This document shows positions 18,741 to 26,640 of a stretch of 64,000 nt of DNA, piece by piece. The position numbers and the translations under genes are program-made. The stretch is from Corynebacterium ulcerans. Lineage in GTDB: Bacteria > Actinomycetota > Actinomycetes > Mycobacteriales > Mycobacteriaceae. Positions within the stretch are counted from its first letter, which is position 1, and every line of letters starts with the position of its first letter. The stretch is taken from positions 1,364,001-1,428,000 of the forward strand of contig NZ_LT906443.1 in NCBI RefSeq assembly GCF_900187135.1, in the 5' to 3' direction. Under the pieces are notes generated by a model. It was not told where the DNA came from. It searched no databases and worked only from the letters and a program-made list of their open reading frames with translations.

Positions 18741-21011
18741 TTAACCGCCGAGCAGTGGAAGCAGGAGATCAGGGAGAAGACCTCCGCCGCCGCCTGGTGC
18801 CGCCGGAGCTTGCCCGTCAGGGGTTCCTGGCACTGCCGGGGCCCCAGGAGCTTGTCCGTCAGGAGTCGGGGCTTCTTCTGGCGTAGGCTCGTTGCGGCGA
18901 GTAGTGGCCACAGGCGGCGGCGCATAGGTGTACTTGCCACTAGCCCAACCGATGGATTCTGCAGCCTTGAACTTCTCCACGCTCTTGCCTTGGAGAGCAT
19001 TATCCTCAATGTCTTTCCACAGCTCCGCCGGAAGGTTCGAGCCATACATCAGACCGCCCCACGAGTTAAGCAGCGGGGAGTTGTCAGAGGTTCCAGCCCA
19101 CACTGCCGTAGCTAGTTGTGGAGTGGCGCCGAGCATCCATGCGTCTTTGTTGGAGCCGGTGTCCCCGAGCTGCGTGGTACCCGTCTTGGATGCAGAAGGA
19201 CGTCCCCCTGCGAGGTTATTGCCGTTGGACCACGCTGCAATCGGCGCCATGGCGTCAAGGACGTTGGTCGCCACTTTTTCGGAGACGCGGCGCTCGCCCT
19301 CAGACTTTTCGTGCTGATACAAGACTTTGCCGTCGACGGTCTCGATTTTCTCCACAAAATATTCTTTGTGCCAGACACCGTAGTTAGCCAAGGTGGCCAT
19401 CGCGTGAGCCATGTCCAGAGGACGCGACTGATACTGGCCCAGAATGACGCCCTCGTAGGGCTGGTTTCCGTTCTCAGTCAGAGTCTTTTCAATCCCCGGT
19501 AGCGAACGCGCCACGCCCAACGCATGGGCCATATCGGCAGTGTCCTGGCTACCGTTTTTCAGATCTGCCTGCAGACGAAGGAAGCTAGTGTTGTAGGACT
19601 TCTTCAGGGCTTCCTTGATAGTGCAACTACCGCAGCCCTGGTCAACGTTTTTCACAGTGATGCCACCGGGCAGAGTGAAGGGATCTGAGCTGTAATAAGC
19701 CGACGTTGGGATGCCTTGCTGCAGCGCTGCTGCGAGGCCAAAGATCTTAAAGGTCGAGCCGGTTTGCAGCGGAGCGTTGGCGTAGTCATATCCACCGGCG
19801 TCTTCTCCACCGTAGTAGGCACGCACTGCACCAGTGCCTGGCTCAATGCTCACGGTAGCCACGCGAGTCTTTGCCTGCTCATCTGCCAAGTTCTTCTTGA
19901 CTGCATCGACGGTGGCCTCCTGGGCCTTTTGGTCAATGGTGGTGGTGATGCGTAAGCCCAGCGTTTGGACCTCATCTTCCGTGATTCCCAGGCTTGTCAA
20001 TTCCGCCATAACTTGGTTCTTGATCAAACCGTTTGTCCCGTCAGCCTCGGTATATGCCTGGTTGAGGGCAGGATCAATGGTGTCCGGGTAGATCAGCCCG
20101 GCGCGCTCATGAGGGTCAAGCCAACCGGAGCTCACCATGCCATCGAGAACGTAGTTCCAACGTAGTTCAGATTCTTCGCGGTTGGTCCAAGGGTCCAGTT
20201 GGCTCGGGCGCTGAATAGCCGCGGCGAGAACTGCAGATTGCGCAACGTTGAGATCGGAAGCAGGGATCCCAAAGTAAGCGCGTGCCGCAGAGTCGATGCC
20301 ATAAGCGTTACGTCCAAAGTAAATGGTGTTGAGGTATGCGCTTAGGACTTCGTCTTTGCTCCATTCATTAGCCATTTTGACGGAATAGACAAGTTCCTTC
20401 ACTTTGCGCATATAGGAATAATCGTTACCCACCACCATGTTCTTCACGTATTGCTGGGTAATCGTGGAACCGCCACCGGCTGATGGGTTTCCGGTGAGTT
20501 GGCCGATAATAGCGCGCCCAAAACCAGTAAAGGAGAAACCTGAGTTGGTATAGAACTCACGGTCTTCTGCTGCTAGGACAGCATGGCGTGTTACTTCTGG
20601 CACCTGCTCAATAGGCACTTGGGTGCGGTTGCCGTCTGGTGGGACGATTTTTGCAAGCTGAGTTTCACCGTCAGAGGCAAAGATCTGAGAAACCTGTTTG
20701 GTTACCAGCTCACTTGGCTCTGGCACGTCGGTAACTATGTAGGCTGCCGCGAAAGCCACGAACGGTGCGATGACGAGCGCCGCGATGGTGGTGAGGATCG
20801 TGGGCTTCACCCATTTGGGACGAGCTTGCGGCTTGGATTTTTTAGGTCGGGTACGCGCACCAGCAGCCTTGCTCGCAGGGCGTCCAGGCTTCTTTTTTTG
20901 TGGCTGGCCAGAGCGGCCTGCGGGGCGCTTGGCTTTAGCGTTTCCCTTGTTAGCATCTGATGAGCCGTTGTTCGGCTTTCTCGATGCCTTGTCCTTATCT
21001 GAATCTGCCAA
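18741..21011 (-). CDS. ponA: Class A penicillin-binding protein (bifunctional)
   Basis: A 756-residue bifunctional peptidoglycan synthase. A basic, Lys/Ala/Pro-rich cytosolic tail (~1-75) precedes one membrane helix (TILTTIAALVIAPFVAFAAA). The GT51 transglycosylase domain has the catalytic glutamate in AAEDREFYTNSGF (~148), and QQYVKNMV follows. The transpeptidase has its serine in GSTFK (~416), then SYNTS, and KTGTT (~605). The C-terminus is Pro/Gly/Ala-rich, extracellular and low in complexity. The protein polymerises and cross-links peptidoglycan. Position next to the GT87 gene and rpsF matches mycobacterial ponA1. Confidence 0.93.
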   Translation of the reverse strand: MADSDKDKASRKPNNGSSDANKGNAKAKRPAGRSGQPQKKKPGRPASKAAGARTRPKKSKPQARPKWVKPTILTTIAALVIAPFVAFAAAYIVTDVPEPSELVTKQVSQIFASDGETQLAKIVPPDGNRTQVPIEQVPEVTRHAVLAAEDREFYTNSGFSFTGFGRAIIGQLTGNPSAGGGSTITQQYVKNMVVGNDYSYMRKVKELVYSVKMANEWSKDEVLSAYLNTIYFGRNAYGIDSAARAYFGIPASDLNVAQSAVLAAAIQRPSQLDPWTNREESELRWNYVLDGMVSSGWLDPHERAGLIYPDTIDPALNQAYTEADGTNGLIKNQVMAELTSLGITEDEVQTLGLRITTTIDQKAQEATVDAVKKNLADEQAKTRVATVSIEPGTGAVRAYYGGEDAGGYDYANAPLQTGSTFKIFGLAAALQQGIPTSAYYSSDPFTLPGGITVKNVDQGCGSCTIKEALKKSYNTSFLRLQADLKNGSQDTADMAHALGVARSLPGIEKTLTENGNQPYEGVILGQYQSRPLDMAHAMATLANYGVWHKEYFVEKIETVDGKVLYQHEKSEGERRVSEKVATNVLDAMAPIAAWSNGNNLAGGRPSASKTGTTQLGDTGSNKDAWMLGATPQLATAVWAGTSDNSPLLNSWGGLMYGSNLPAELWKDIEDNALQGKSVEKFKAAESIGWASGKYTYAPPPVATTRRNEPTPEEAPTPDGQAPGAPAVPGTPDGQAPAAPGGGGGLLPDLLLPLLGG

Positions 21012-21204
21012 CTGACTTGTGCTTCCTTGTCATTTATCTTTGTGCAGTGAAACTGTTAGTCACGTTATTCAAACTTTACTGCCCATTCCCCACTATCACT
21101 AGGTCCCACGCGTGCAGAGTCCCAGAGGCTTCACCTGGCGGGTTAGTGGACGAGCGTATCGACGCCCACCAAGCTTTGTTACACATCCACAACTAAGGAG
21201 CAGG

Positions 21205-21591
21205 TCACCGGCTTTTATTCATATCGTCGCCGTTGTCTACAGCAGTCACAGAGCGCAATAGATGGTTCCATTTACACACAGCACAAACTTCCACAGTATG
21301 CACCGTGAATTCTTTCCCTTGCGCAGCAAATTCACCTATTTCCTCAAGGCTTCGTGCACTACCGGAGGCGCGCCCAAGTTCATCACCATAAACCCAGTAG
21401 ACAGTCCTCAGGTCTGCGTCTTCACAAATCGGGCACGGGCGATGTGCCGGTTCTCCGTGAAATCGTGCAGCGGCAACGAGAAGGAAGTCGGCGTCGCAGA
21501 GCGAATCTGTGGTGATCGCGCCCTGTTTCCACAGACCGAGGCTATGCCGACGATCCCATTGATGCGATACTTCGTTTTTGAAGACGAGCAT
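21205..21591 (-). CDS. DUF5318 protein (putative zinc ribbon)
   Basis: A 128-residue protein that matches the actinobacterial family found beside ponA (Rv0049-like). The start (FKNEVSHQWDRR, then CDADFLLVAAARFHG) is family-typical. CPIC (~residue 54) and CAVCKWNHL (~103) form two cysteine pairs that probably bind zinc. It is upstream of ponA on the same strand with a 193-bp gap. Function is unknown; the context suggests a role linked to cell-wall growth. Confidence 0.75.
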   Translation of the reverse strand: MLVFKNEVSHQWDRRHSLGLWKQGAITTDSLCDADFLLVAAARFHGEPAHRPCPICEDADLRTVYWVYGDELGRASGSARSLEEIGEFAAQGKEFTVHTVEVCAVCKWNHLLRSVTAVDNGDDMNKSR

Positions 21592-21808
21592 CGCGCAATT
21601 CTAGCGCAGTTTTCTCACCCTTCACGGGCATCCTTCTCTTAGCCCTGCACTTCTACCTCTGAACATGGGAATAAAGCCACGTACGTGCGTCGATAAGCAC
21701 CATAGTTAACGTGCCTCCCTGACACTAGGCCACCTAGCGGGTGTGAGCTAGTGCATTTGTTGCACAAAGTATTGGGTGCTTATTACCACCAAACTATTTT
21801 CTAGTAAT

Positions 21809-21814
21809 TAGAAT
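21809..21814 (+). promoter_or_regulatory. Probable -10 element giving a leaderless marR mRNA
   Basis: TAGAAT ends 7 bp before the ATG at 21822, and no ribosome site precedes that ATG. Transcription would therefore start at or near the start codon, a common arrangement in corynebacteria. The surrounding imperfect dyad (AGTAATT and GAATACT) could be an autoregulatory operator. Confidence 0.45.
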
Positions 21815-21821
21815 ACTTTTT

Positions 21822-22283
21822 ATGACGTCGCAGACTCCTTACGAACTTGCAGAAAAGATCCGTCCGGCTCTTACCCAGCTTTATGTGTTGTACTTCCGGG
21901 TCGCAGAACAGTCTGACCTGACGCAGCCTCAGCTCACTATCATGACGCGCCTAGCGACCTCGGGCCCTGCCCGCATTAGCCACATTGCACAGGCTGAAGG
22001 CATCCGTATGCCCACTGCCTCTAATGCCCTTCATCACTTGGAAAAGCGCGGTATCGTCGAGCGCATTCGTGATGAGTCAGACCGCCGCGGCGTTAAGGTA
22101 CAACTCACAGATTTCGGTCAGGCTGAGCTTCTGCGCGTGGGAGAGGAACGCACTAAACACCTGGCAGACATGCTCGCTACCCTCCCGCCCGAGGAATACG
22201 CCCAGATGGACAAGGTAGCTGACGTCATCAACAAGCTCTCCACGACGTATACGTCATCCATGCTAGAAAGCGAGCAGGACTAA
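21822..22283 (+). CDS. MarR-family transcriptional regulator
   Basis: A 153-residue winged-helix dimer of the MarR family. The recognition region reads ISHIAQAEGIRMPTASNALHHLEKRGIVER, shown here only as the segments AEGIRMPTASNALHHL and the wing RDESDRRGVKVQLTDFG. Helices at both ends form the dimer interface. MarR proteins usually respond to phenolic or oxidant ligands and repress neighbouring genes. The downstream gene is a universal stress protein 84 bp away on the same strand, the most likely partner besides itself. The ligand is unknown. Confidence 0.85.
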   Translation: MTSQTPYELAEKIRPALTQLYVLYFRVAEQSDLTQPQLTIMTRLATSGPARISHIAQAEGIRMPTASNALHHLEKRGIVERIRDESDRRGVKVQLTDFGQAELLRVGEERTKHLADMLATLPPEEYAQMDKVADVINKLSTTYTSSMLESEQD

Positions 22284-22367
22284 CCCCAACGCCTTAGGCA
22301 TAGGAAGATTCGCTTTCCTGCTCATATGCTCAGCGAATCTCTCATGCTGCGGTAAAGTTTTGAGCCA

Positions 22368-23345
22368 ATGGCAAAGAAGTCAGATAGTTCTAAGAAGTCG
22401 TCCGCCACAGGCTTCGCGCACGACCCAGTCCGTGTCCTTGTTGCATGGACTCCTAATTCCACAGGATCAGCAGCCCTTGATTGTGCCGCGTGGCTTTCTC
22501 GAACCACTAACGTGGAAGTCCGCTGTGTAACCACTTTCCTCCGACCCTGGCCCTCCCGCACGGGCAAGAAAATCGGAACAAAATACAAAAAGTGGTTCAA
22601 AAAAGAAGCTGCTGCCTGCGAAGAAGCTGTGAAACGGGACCTTACCCGCGCAGATATCGCTAAAGAGCGCTGGAACTCAACAGTCTCAGTTTTCTGTGAT
22701 GGAACCAATGAAGCAGCACTTCTCTCAGACGCTGCCGCTGACTTTCGGGCAGACATAGTCATACTGGGTTCTGATGCTGCAGCACCCAAGGGCCGTTTCC
22801 TTGCAGGATCAACCGCGGACGCTTTGTTGCACTCCTCCCCTAAACCGCTTGCACTCACGCCACGGAAACCTAACCTTTCCAAACGAGGCGTCACCAGGGT
22901 CAACTTTGCATACACTGGCGACGATACCGATAGCCAAGCGCTCATCCGCGCCGCGACTCTTGCCGCGGCCTGGAACGTACCATTGCGTGTTCTCGCACTT
23001 TCTCCTAGCGGTTTTGGAGTCCTCCCCATTTCAGACTCCGTGGAGTTGCCTCGCGATATCGCCCTTGAATGGCGGGAAAATACTCTTGCAGTACTAGATC
23101 GGGCTCGAGACACTGTGCACAAGGAGCAACCCGAAGTCAACGTAGAAACACATATTGGTTCGGGGGCCGGTTGGCAGGGTGCAATAGACGCAGTGAAGTG
23201 GAAAAAGGGCGATCTCCTTTGCTTTGGCTCCACCCCTCTTGGCGCTTTTGAGAGAGTCTTTATCGGATCTCAAGCAACAGAGATTCTCCCCTACGTTAGT
23301 GTGCCTGTTTTGATGATTCCGGCAACAAGCAAGTCATCAAAGTAA
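22368..23345 (+). CDS. Universal stress protein with two Usp domains
   Basis: A 325-residue cytosolic protein with two tandem Usp (HUP-fold) domains, ~15-160 and ~180-320. The first starts VRVLVAWTPNSTGSAALDCA and has DIVILGSDAAAPKGRF; the second has VNFAYTGDDTDSQALIRAA and ends SQATEILPYVSVPVLMIP. The second domain keeps a partial G-2x-G-9x-G(S/T) nucleotide-binding pattern (GSTPLGAFERVFIGSQAT), so ATP binding is plausible. Family members act in stress or dormancy. It follows the MarR gene and precedes the SDR gene by 44 bp, so these may be cotranscribed. Confidence 0.82.
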   Translation: MAKKSDSSKKSSATGFAHDPVRVLVAWTPNSTGSAALDCAAWLSRTTNVEVRCVTTFLRPWPSRTGKKIGTKYKKWFKKEAAACEEAVKRDLTRADIAKERWNSTVSVFCDGTNEAALLSDAAADFRADIVILGSDAAAPKGRFLAGSTADALLHSSPKPLALTPRKPNLSKRGVTRVNFAYTGDDTDSQALIRAATLAAAWNVPLRVLALSPSGFGVLPISDSVELPRDIALEWRENTLAVLDRARDTVHKEQPEVNVETHIGSGAGWQGAIDAVKWKKGDLLCFGSTPLGAFERVFIGSQATEILPYVSVPVLMIPATSKSSK

Positions 23346-23389
23346 CCTCGGGTCTACAGCACTAGCAATAGGCAAGGAAGTGTTACCTC

Positions 23390-24058
23390 ATGAGTCGCTG
23401 CGCAATCGTTACAGGAGCTAGCCAGGGAGTGGGCTTAAGCGTTGCCCAATTGCTCCTCGAGCACGGTTGGACCGTCTACGCCCATTATCGAACCGCCCCC
23501 GCCTCCATCAGTCACCCCAATATTCACTGGTGGCAGGCCGATTTTGCGCAAGACCTCCCCGCAAATGTCGTATCAGAGCTGACCCAGATCGGCCCTATCG
23601 ACGCCCTCATCCACTGCGCCGGTATCGCTTCTCTGGGAAGGGTCTCCACTGTTGAGCGCTCCAGCTGGGAACTACACATGTCTGTTAATCTCCACGCCCC
23701 GGTAGAACTCACCGCTGCTCTGCTGCCACAACTACGATCTGCTTCTGGACAGCTTGTGTATATCAACTCAGGAGCCGGAATGCGGACGAACCCAGAGTGG
23801 GGGGCCTATTCCGCAAGTAAATTCGCTGCACGCGCCTGGTGTGACGCACTTCGCCACGAAGAGCCTATGATTCGTGTTACATCCGTGTTTCCTGGAAGAA
23901 TCGACACAGGGATGCAACGAAGCATCGTCGAACAAGAGGGTGGCGTCTATGACGGATCTGCATTCATCGCCCCTGCTTCTGTAGCAAAACTTGTGCTCAC
24001 CTCCCTAGAAACCACCCCGGATGCCCACATACCCGAGATCATTATCCGGCCGCGTTAA
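23390..24058 (+). CDS. Short-chain dehydrogenase/reductase
   Basis: A 222-residue classical SDR. The nucleotide site TGASQGVG is at residues 8-15, HCAGIAS is in the middle (equivalent to NNAG), the catalytic serine is in YINSGAG, and the Tyr/Lys pair is in YSASKFAAR. AAGGAAG sits 9 nt before ATG 23390. SDRs reduce or oxidise carbonyl/alcohol groups with NAD(P). The family is certain; the substrate is unknown. The domain is short, with a reduced C-terminal substrate loop. Confidence 0.88.
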   Translation: MSRCAIVTGASQGVGLSVAQLLLEHGWTVYAHYRTAPASISHPNIHWWQADFAQDLPANVVSELTQIGPIDALIHCAGIASLGRVSTVERSSWELHMSVNLHAPVELTAALLPQLRSASGQLVYINSGAGMRTNPEWGAYSASKFAARAWCDALRHEEPMIRVTSVFPGRIDTGMQRSIVEQEGGVYDGSAFIAPASVAKLVLTSLETTPDAHIPEIIIRPR

Positions 24059-24089
24059 TGCGTAGTGCCGGAAGGACAAAGAGTTCTTT

Positions 24090-24563
24090 ATGGCCAAGCA
24101 CCTCGAACACCCAGAAAACGACCTCCAGTCCGACGCAGACTATGCTAACCGGCACCGTCCGGAGCCTACGAGCTTTGATGAGCTTGCCGACGCTCCTGAT
24201 CCCCTCCACCAAGCAAAGCTCAACCAGCGTTCTACAAAACAGGCCGTGGCGTGGGCAATCGGCACTCCGATTGTCACCGGAATTGTCGCATTCATTCTGG
24301 CGGTTGTCTCTCGCACCCTTGGTGGACCACTCTGCGATTCCGGTCACGCTACCTGGATCTGTAGTCGTTCCGCTGAAATCTGGTGGCCACTACTAACCAG
24401 CCTTGTCCCCCTTGCCGGCACTTTAGGTTGCGGCATCATCTTGTGGCGTAAATACATCACGTACACCCGGTGGCGCCCATGGATGGGCACCTTCTGGGTT
24501 CTTGTCCCTTGGATGATGCTGTGGATGGTCACCGTGTTCCAGATGACCATCGTGGGGCATTAA
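24090..24563 (+). CDS. Conserved three-helix membrane protein, unknown function
   Basis: A 157-residue protein with an acidic N-terminal cytosolic region (~1-55) and three predicted helices (VAWAIGTPIVTGIVAFILAV, ILWWPLL-to-LGCGIILW region, and FWVLVPWMMLWMVTVF). Two cysteines lie in the loop after helix 1 (GPLCDSG and WICSRS) and could form an extracellular disulfide. GGAAGG precedes the ATG. It is 31 bp after the SDR gene on the same strand and nearly abuts the convergent trhO stop. I do not recognise the family. Confidence 0.7.
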   Translation: MAKHLEHPENDLQSDADYANRHRPEPTSFDELADAPDPLHQAKLNQRSTKQAVAWAIGTPIVTGIVAFILAVVSRTLGGPLCDSGHATWICSRSAEIWWPLLTSLVPLAGTLGCGIILWRKYITYTRWRPWMGTFWVLVPWMMLWMVTVFQMTIVGH

Positions 24564-24572
24564 ATCTCGTGC

Positions 24573-25511
24573 TTAAGCGAGCGCTGCTTCCTGAGCAACC
24601 TCCACACAGTGATCCCGGCCGCAGTTCCTGGTAGCAGGGTTCTCATAGCATTCTGGGCACATCAGTACTAGATCGCGACACTCATCTTCATTGATGCAGT
24701 GTTCGAACTTATTGGTGGCTTTCCCGCACTGAATGCAGTGTCCTAGCTGGATAAATCCTGGGTCTTGTACGCCGTTGCCAAACTCCATGTGCATGCGTTT
24801 GTCAAAGACATACAAGGAACCTTCCCATAGGCCGTCGTTGCCATATTTTTCGCCATAACGCACGATGCCACCGTCGATCTGATACACCTCTTTGAACCCA
24901 CGGTTCTTCATCAACGAGGAAAGGATCTCGCAGCGGATGCCGCCAGTGCAGTAGGAGACGACCGGCTTGTCTTTCATCCAATCGTACTTGCCGCTCTCCA
25001 GCTCACGAATAAAATCGTGCGTGGTGTTTACATCTGGCACCACGGCATTTTTAAACTTACCGATCTGGGCTTCCATCGCATTACGTCCATCGAAGAAGAC
25101 GACATCGTCGCCACGCTCTTCAACGAGCTTATTGACTTCCTCCGGCTTCAAGTGAACGCCGCCGCCGATCACACCGCGCTTGTCCACTTTGAGCTCACCA
25201 GGCGCGCCAAAAGCCACAATCTCATCGCGCACTTTCACGCTGAGCTTAGGGAAATCTTCTGCCCCACCATCAGACCACTTGAATTCTGTTCCGCGGAAAC
25301 CAGGATATTCACGGAACTTCCTGATGTAACGCTTGCAGGCTTCCATGTCACCGCCCACAGTTCCATTGATTCCATGCTCAGAAATGAGAATGCGGCCTTT
25401 AAGGCCAAGCAACTCACACATATCGCGCTGCCACAGCATCAATGCCTTGGGGTCAGCGATGGGGGTGAACTTGTAGTATAGGAGGATTTTGCTTTGGGAC
25501 ACAAAGGTCAT
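24573..25511 (-). CDS. trhO: tRNA uridine 5-hydroxylation protein (rhodanese family, YceA-like)
   Basis: A 312-residue protein with the TrhO/YceA layout: an N-terminal ferredoxin-like domain ([13 protein letters not shown] to [11 protein letters not shown]), a rhodanese domain with active-site cysteine in [10 protein letters not shown] (~185), and a C-terminal cysteine-rich zinc-binding part ([16 protein letters not shown], then MCPECYEN). TrhO uses prephenate-dependent or oxygen-dependent chemistry to form 5-hydroxyuridine at the tRNA wobble position. It is a single gene, convergent with the membrane protein to its left. Older annotations call it a rhodanese-related sulfurtransferase. Confidence 0.9.
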   Translation of the reverse strand: MTFVSQSKILLYYKFTPIADPKALMLWQRDMCELLGLKGRILISEHGINGTVGGDMEACKRYIRKFREYPGFRGTEFKWSDGGAEDFPKLSVKVRDEIVAFGAPGELKVDKRGVIGGGVHLKPEEVNKLVEERGDDVVFFDGRNAMEAQIGKFKNAVVPDVNTTHDFIRELESGKYDWMKDKPVVSYCTGGIRCEILSSLMKNRGFKEVYQIDGGIVRYGEKYGNDGLWEGSLYVFDKRMHMEFGNGVQDPGFIQLGHCIQCGKATNKFEHCINEDECRDLVLMCPECYENPATRNCGRDHCVEVAQEAALA

Positions 25512-25747
25512 CGTACTCTGTAGAACAGAAGGAGAAAAAGCGAAAATAGGGCTTCATGAGGCGTGATATGCCATACAGGCCGCTAAGAAGCCTTGACTAG
25601 CAGCCAAGAGGATCGATTTTCACGATTATTCCACAGGATATTCCCATGGCTTTACCTGACAAAGAGGGCTAGAGTTTCCAAGGCTGCTTGTTTTGATGAC
25701 ATCTCAGCAATCTCAACTATCTTTCTTTAGTCACCGAGAGGCTCGTC

Positions 25748-26407
25748 GTGACCGAATTTCTACACATGCTCCAAGATACCCAGGGGCTTCTTACCAGCGT
25801 TGGCCTGATTGGTCTAGCACTGATCGTCTTCGCAGAAACCGGCATCTTGCTGGGATTCTTCCTTCCTGGAGACTCGCTCTTATTTGCAGCTGGAATGCTC
25901 GCCAACGGCGACAAACCTCTCGCCCCCCTATGGGTAGTGTGCCTCACCGTAGGCATCGCCGCGTTCGTAGGCAACGAAGTCGGTTACTTTGTGGGAAAGA
26001 AAGTCGGACCGGCCGTCATGAATAGCTGGGCAGGCCGAAAGATTGGAATAGAGCGATTGCACTCCGCCGAAGAATTCTTTGTGCGCCGTGGATCCGCAGC
26101 TGTCTTCTTGGGTCGATTCATCCCCATCGTGAGAACCCTTGTCCCCGTACTAGCGGGCATGAACAAGATGAACTACAAAAAGTTCTCCTTGATCAACTTA
26201 GCCGGCGCCATCGTATGGGGCATGGGGGTTCCTGTCCTCGGCTATTTACTCGGCGGCATTCCTTTTGTGCGCAACAATATTGAAATCCTGCTCCTCGCCG
26301 TGATTTTTGTTTCAGTCATTCCAGTGTTTATTGAGTTCCTGCGAGGCCGCAAAAATCGGGTGAAGACCATCGCTTCAACCGAACCCGTGGAGCGTACTCA
26401 GGCATAA
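25748..26407 (+). CDS. DedA-family membrane protein
   Basis: A 219-residue integral membrane protein starting at GTG 25748. It has the SNARE-associated/DedA signatures: ETGILLGFFLPGDSLLFAAG early, VGNEVGYFVGKKVG in the middle and FLGRFIPIVRTLVPVLAGMNKM later, with the conserved arginines. DedA proteins are implicated in lipid carrier recycling (undecaprenyl phosphate or phosphatidylethanolamine translocation) and in proton-motive-force homeostasis. It is a single gene with its own terminator. The substrate lipid is not deducible. Confidence 0.9.
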   Translation: MTEFLHMLQDTQGLLTSVGLIGLALIVFAETGILLGFFLPGDSLLFAAGMLANGDKPLAPLWVVCLTVGIAAFVGNEVGYFVGKKVGPAVMNSWAGRKIGIERLHSAEEFFVRRGSAAVFLGRFIPIVRTLVPVLAGMNKMNYKKFSLINLAGAIVWGMGVPVLGYLLGGIPFVRNNIEILLLAVIFVSVIPVFIEFLRGRKNRVKTIASTEPVERTQA

Positions 26408-26431
26408 GCTCACCTTTCCCAACGACTTCTC

Positions 26432-26454
26432 AACCCGCTTCATGCGGGTTTTTT
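26432..26454 (+). terminator. Terminator of the dedA-like gene
   Basis: AACCCGC (26432-26438) pairs with GCGGGTT (26444-26450) around a 5-nt loop and is followed by TTTT. Confidence 0.88.
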
Positions 26455-26526
26455 CGTCTTTCTACAGCCTGTAAACCTTGCATTTTTGGGGGTCAACCAT
26501 TAGTCGCATCACCAACTAAGTAGCAC

Positions 26527-26545
26527 CTAACTTAGATAAACCTTA
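26527..26545. promoter_or_regulatory. Candidate DtxR iron box upstream of the HtaA-domain gene
   Basis: CTAACTTAGATAAACCTTA matches the DtxR consensus TTAGGTTAGCCTAACCTAA at 12-13 of 19 positions by eye. It lies about 95 bp before the HtaA-domain gene. DtxR with ferrous iron would repress that gene, so it should be expressed in iron starvation. Confidence 0.55.
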
Positions 26546-26640
26546 CCCCCACCAGAATAAAGGTTAGGCATCCCTTCCCTGGTTGATTATATTTAGACCC
26601 CGACATAACAAGTTTTCCCTCATGCGCAGGAAAGAAACCC

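Noticed and set aside
22322..23233. 303-codon frame on the minus strand
   Set aside because: It lies antisense to the universal stress protein gene and has Arg/Ser-rich shadow composition with no ribosome site.
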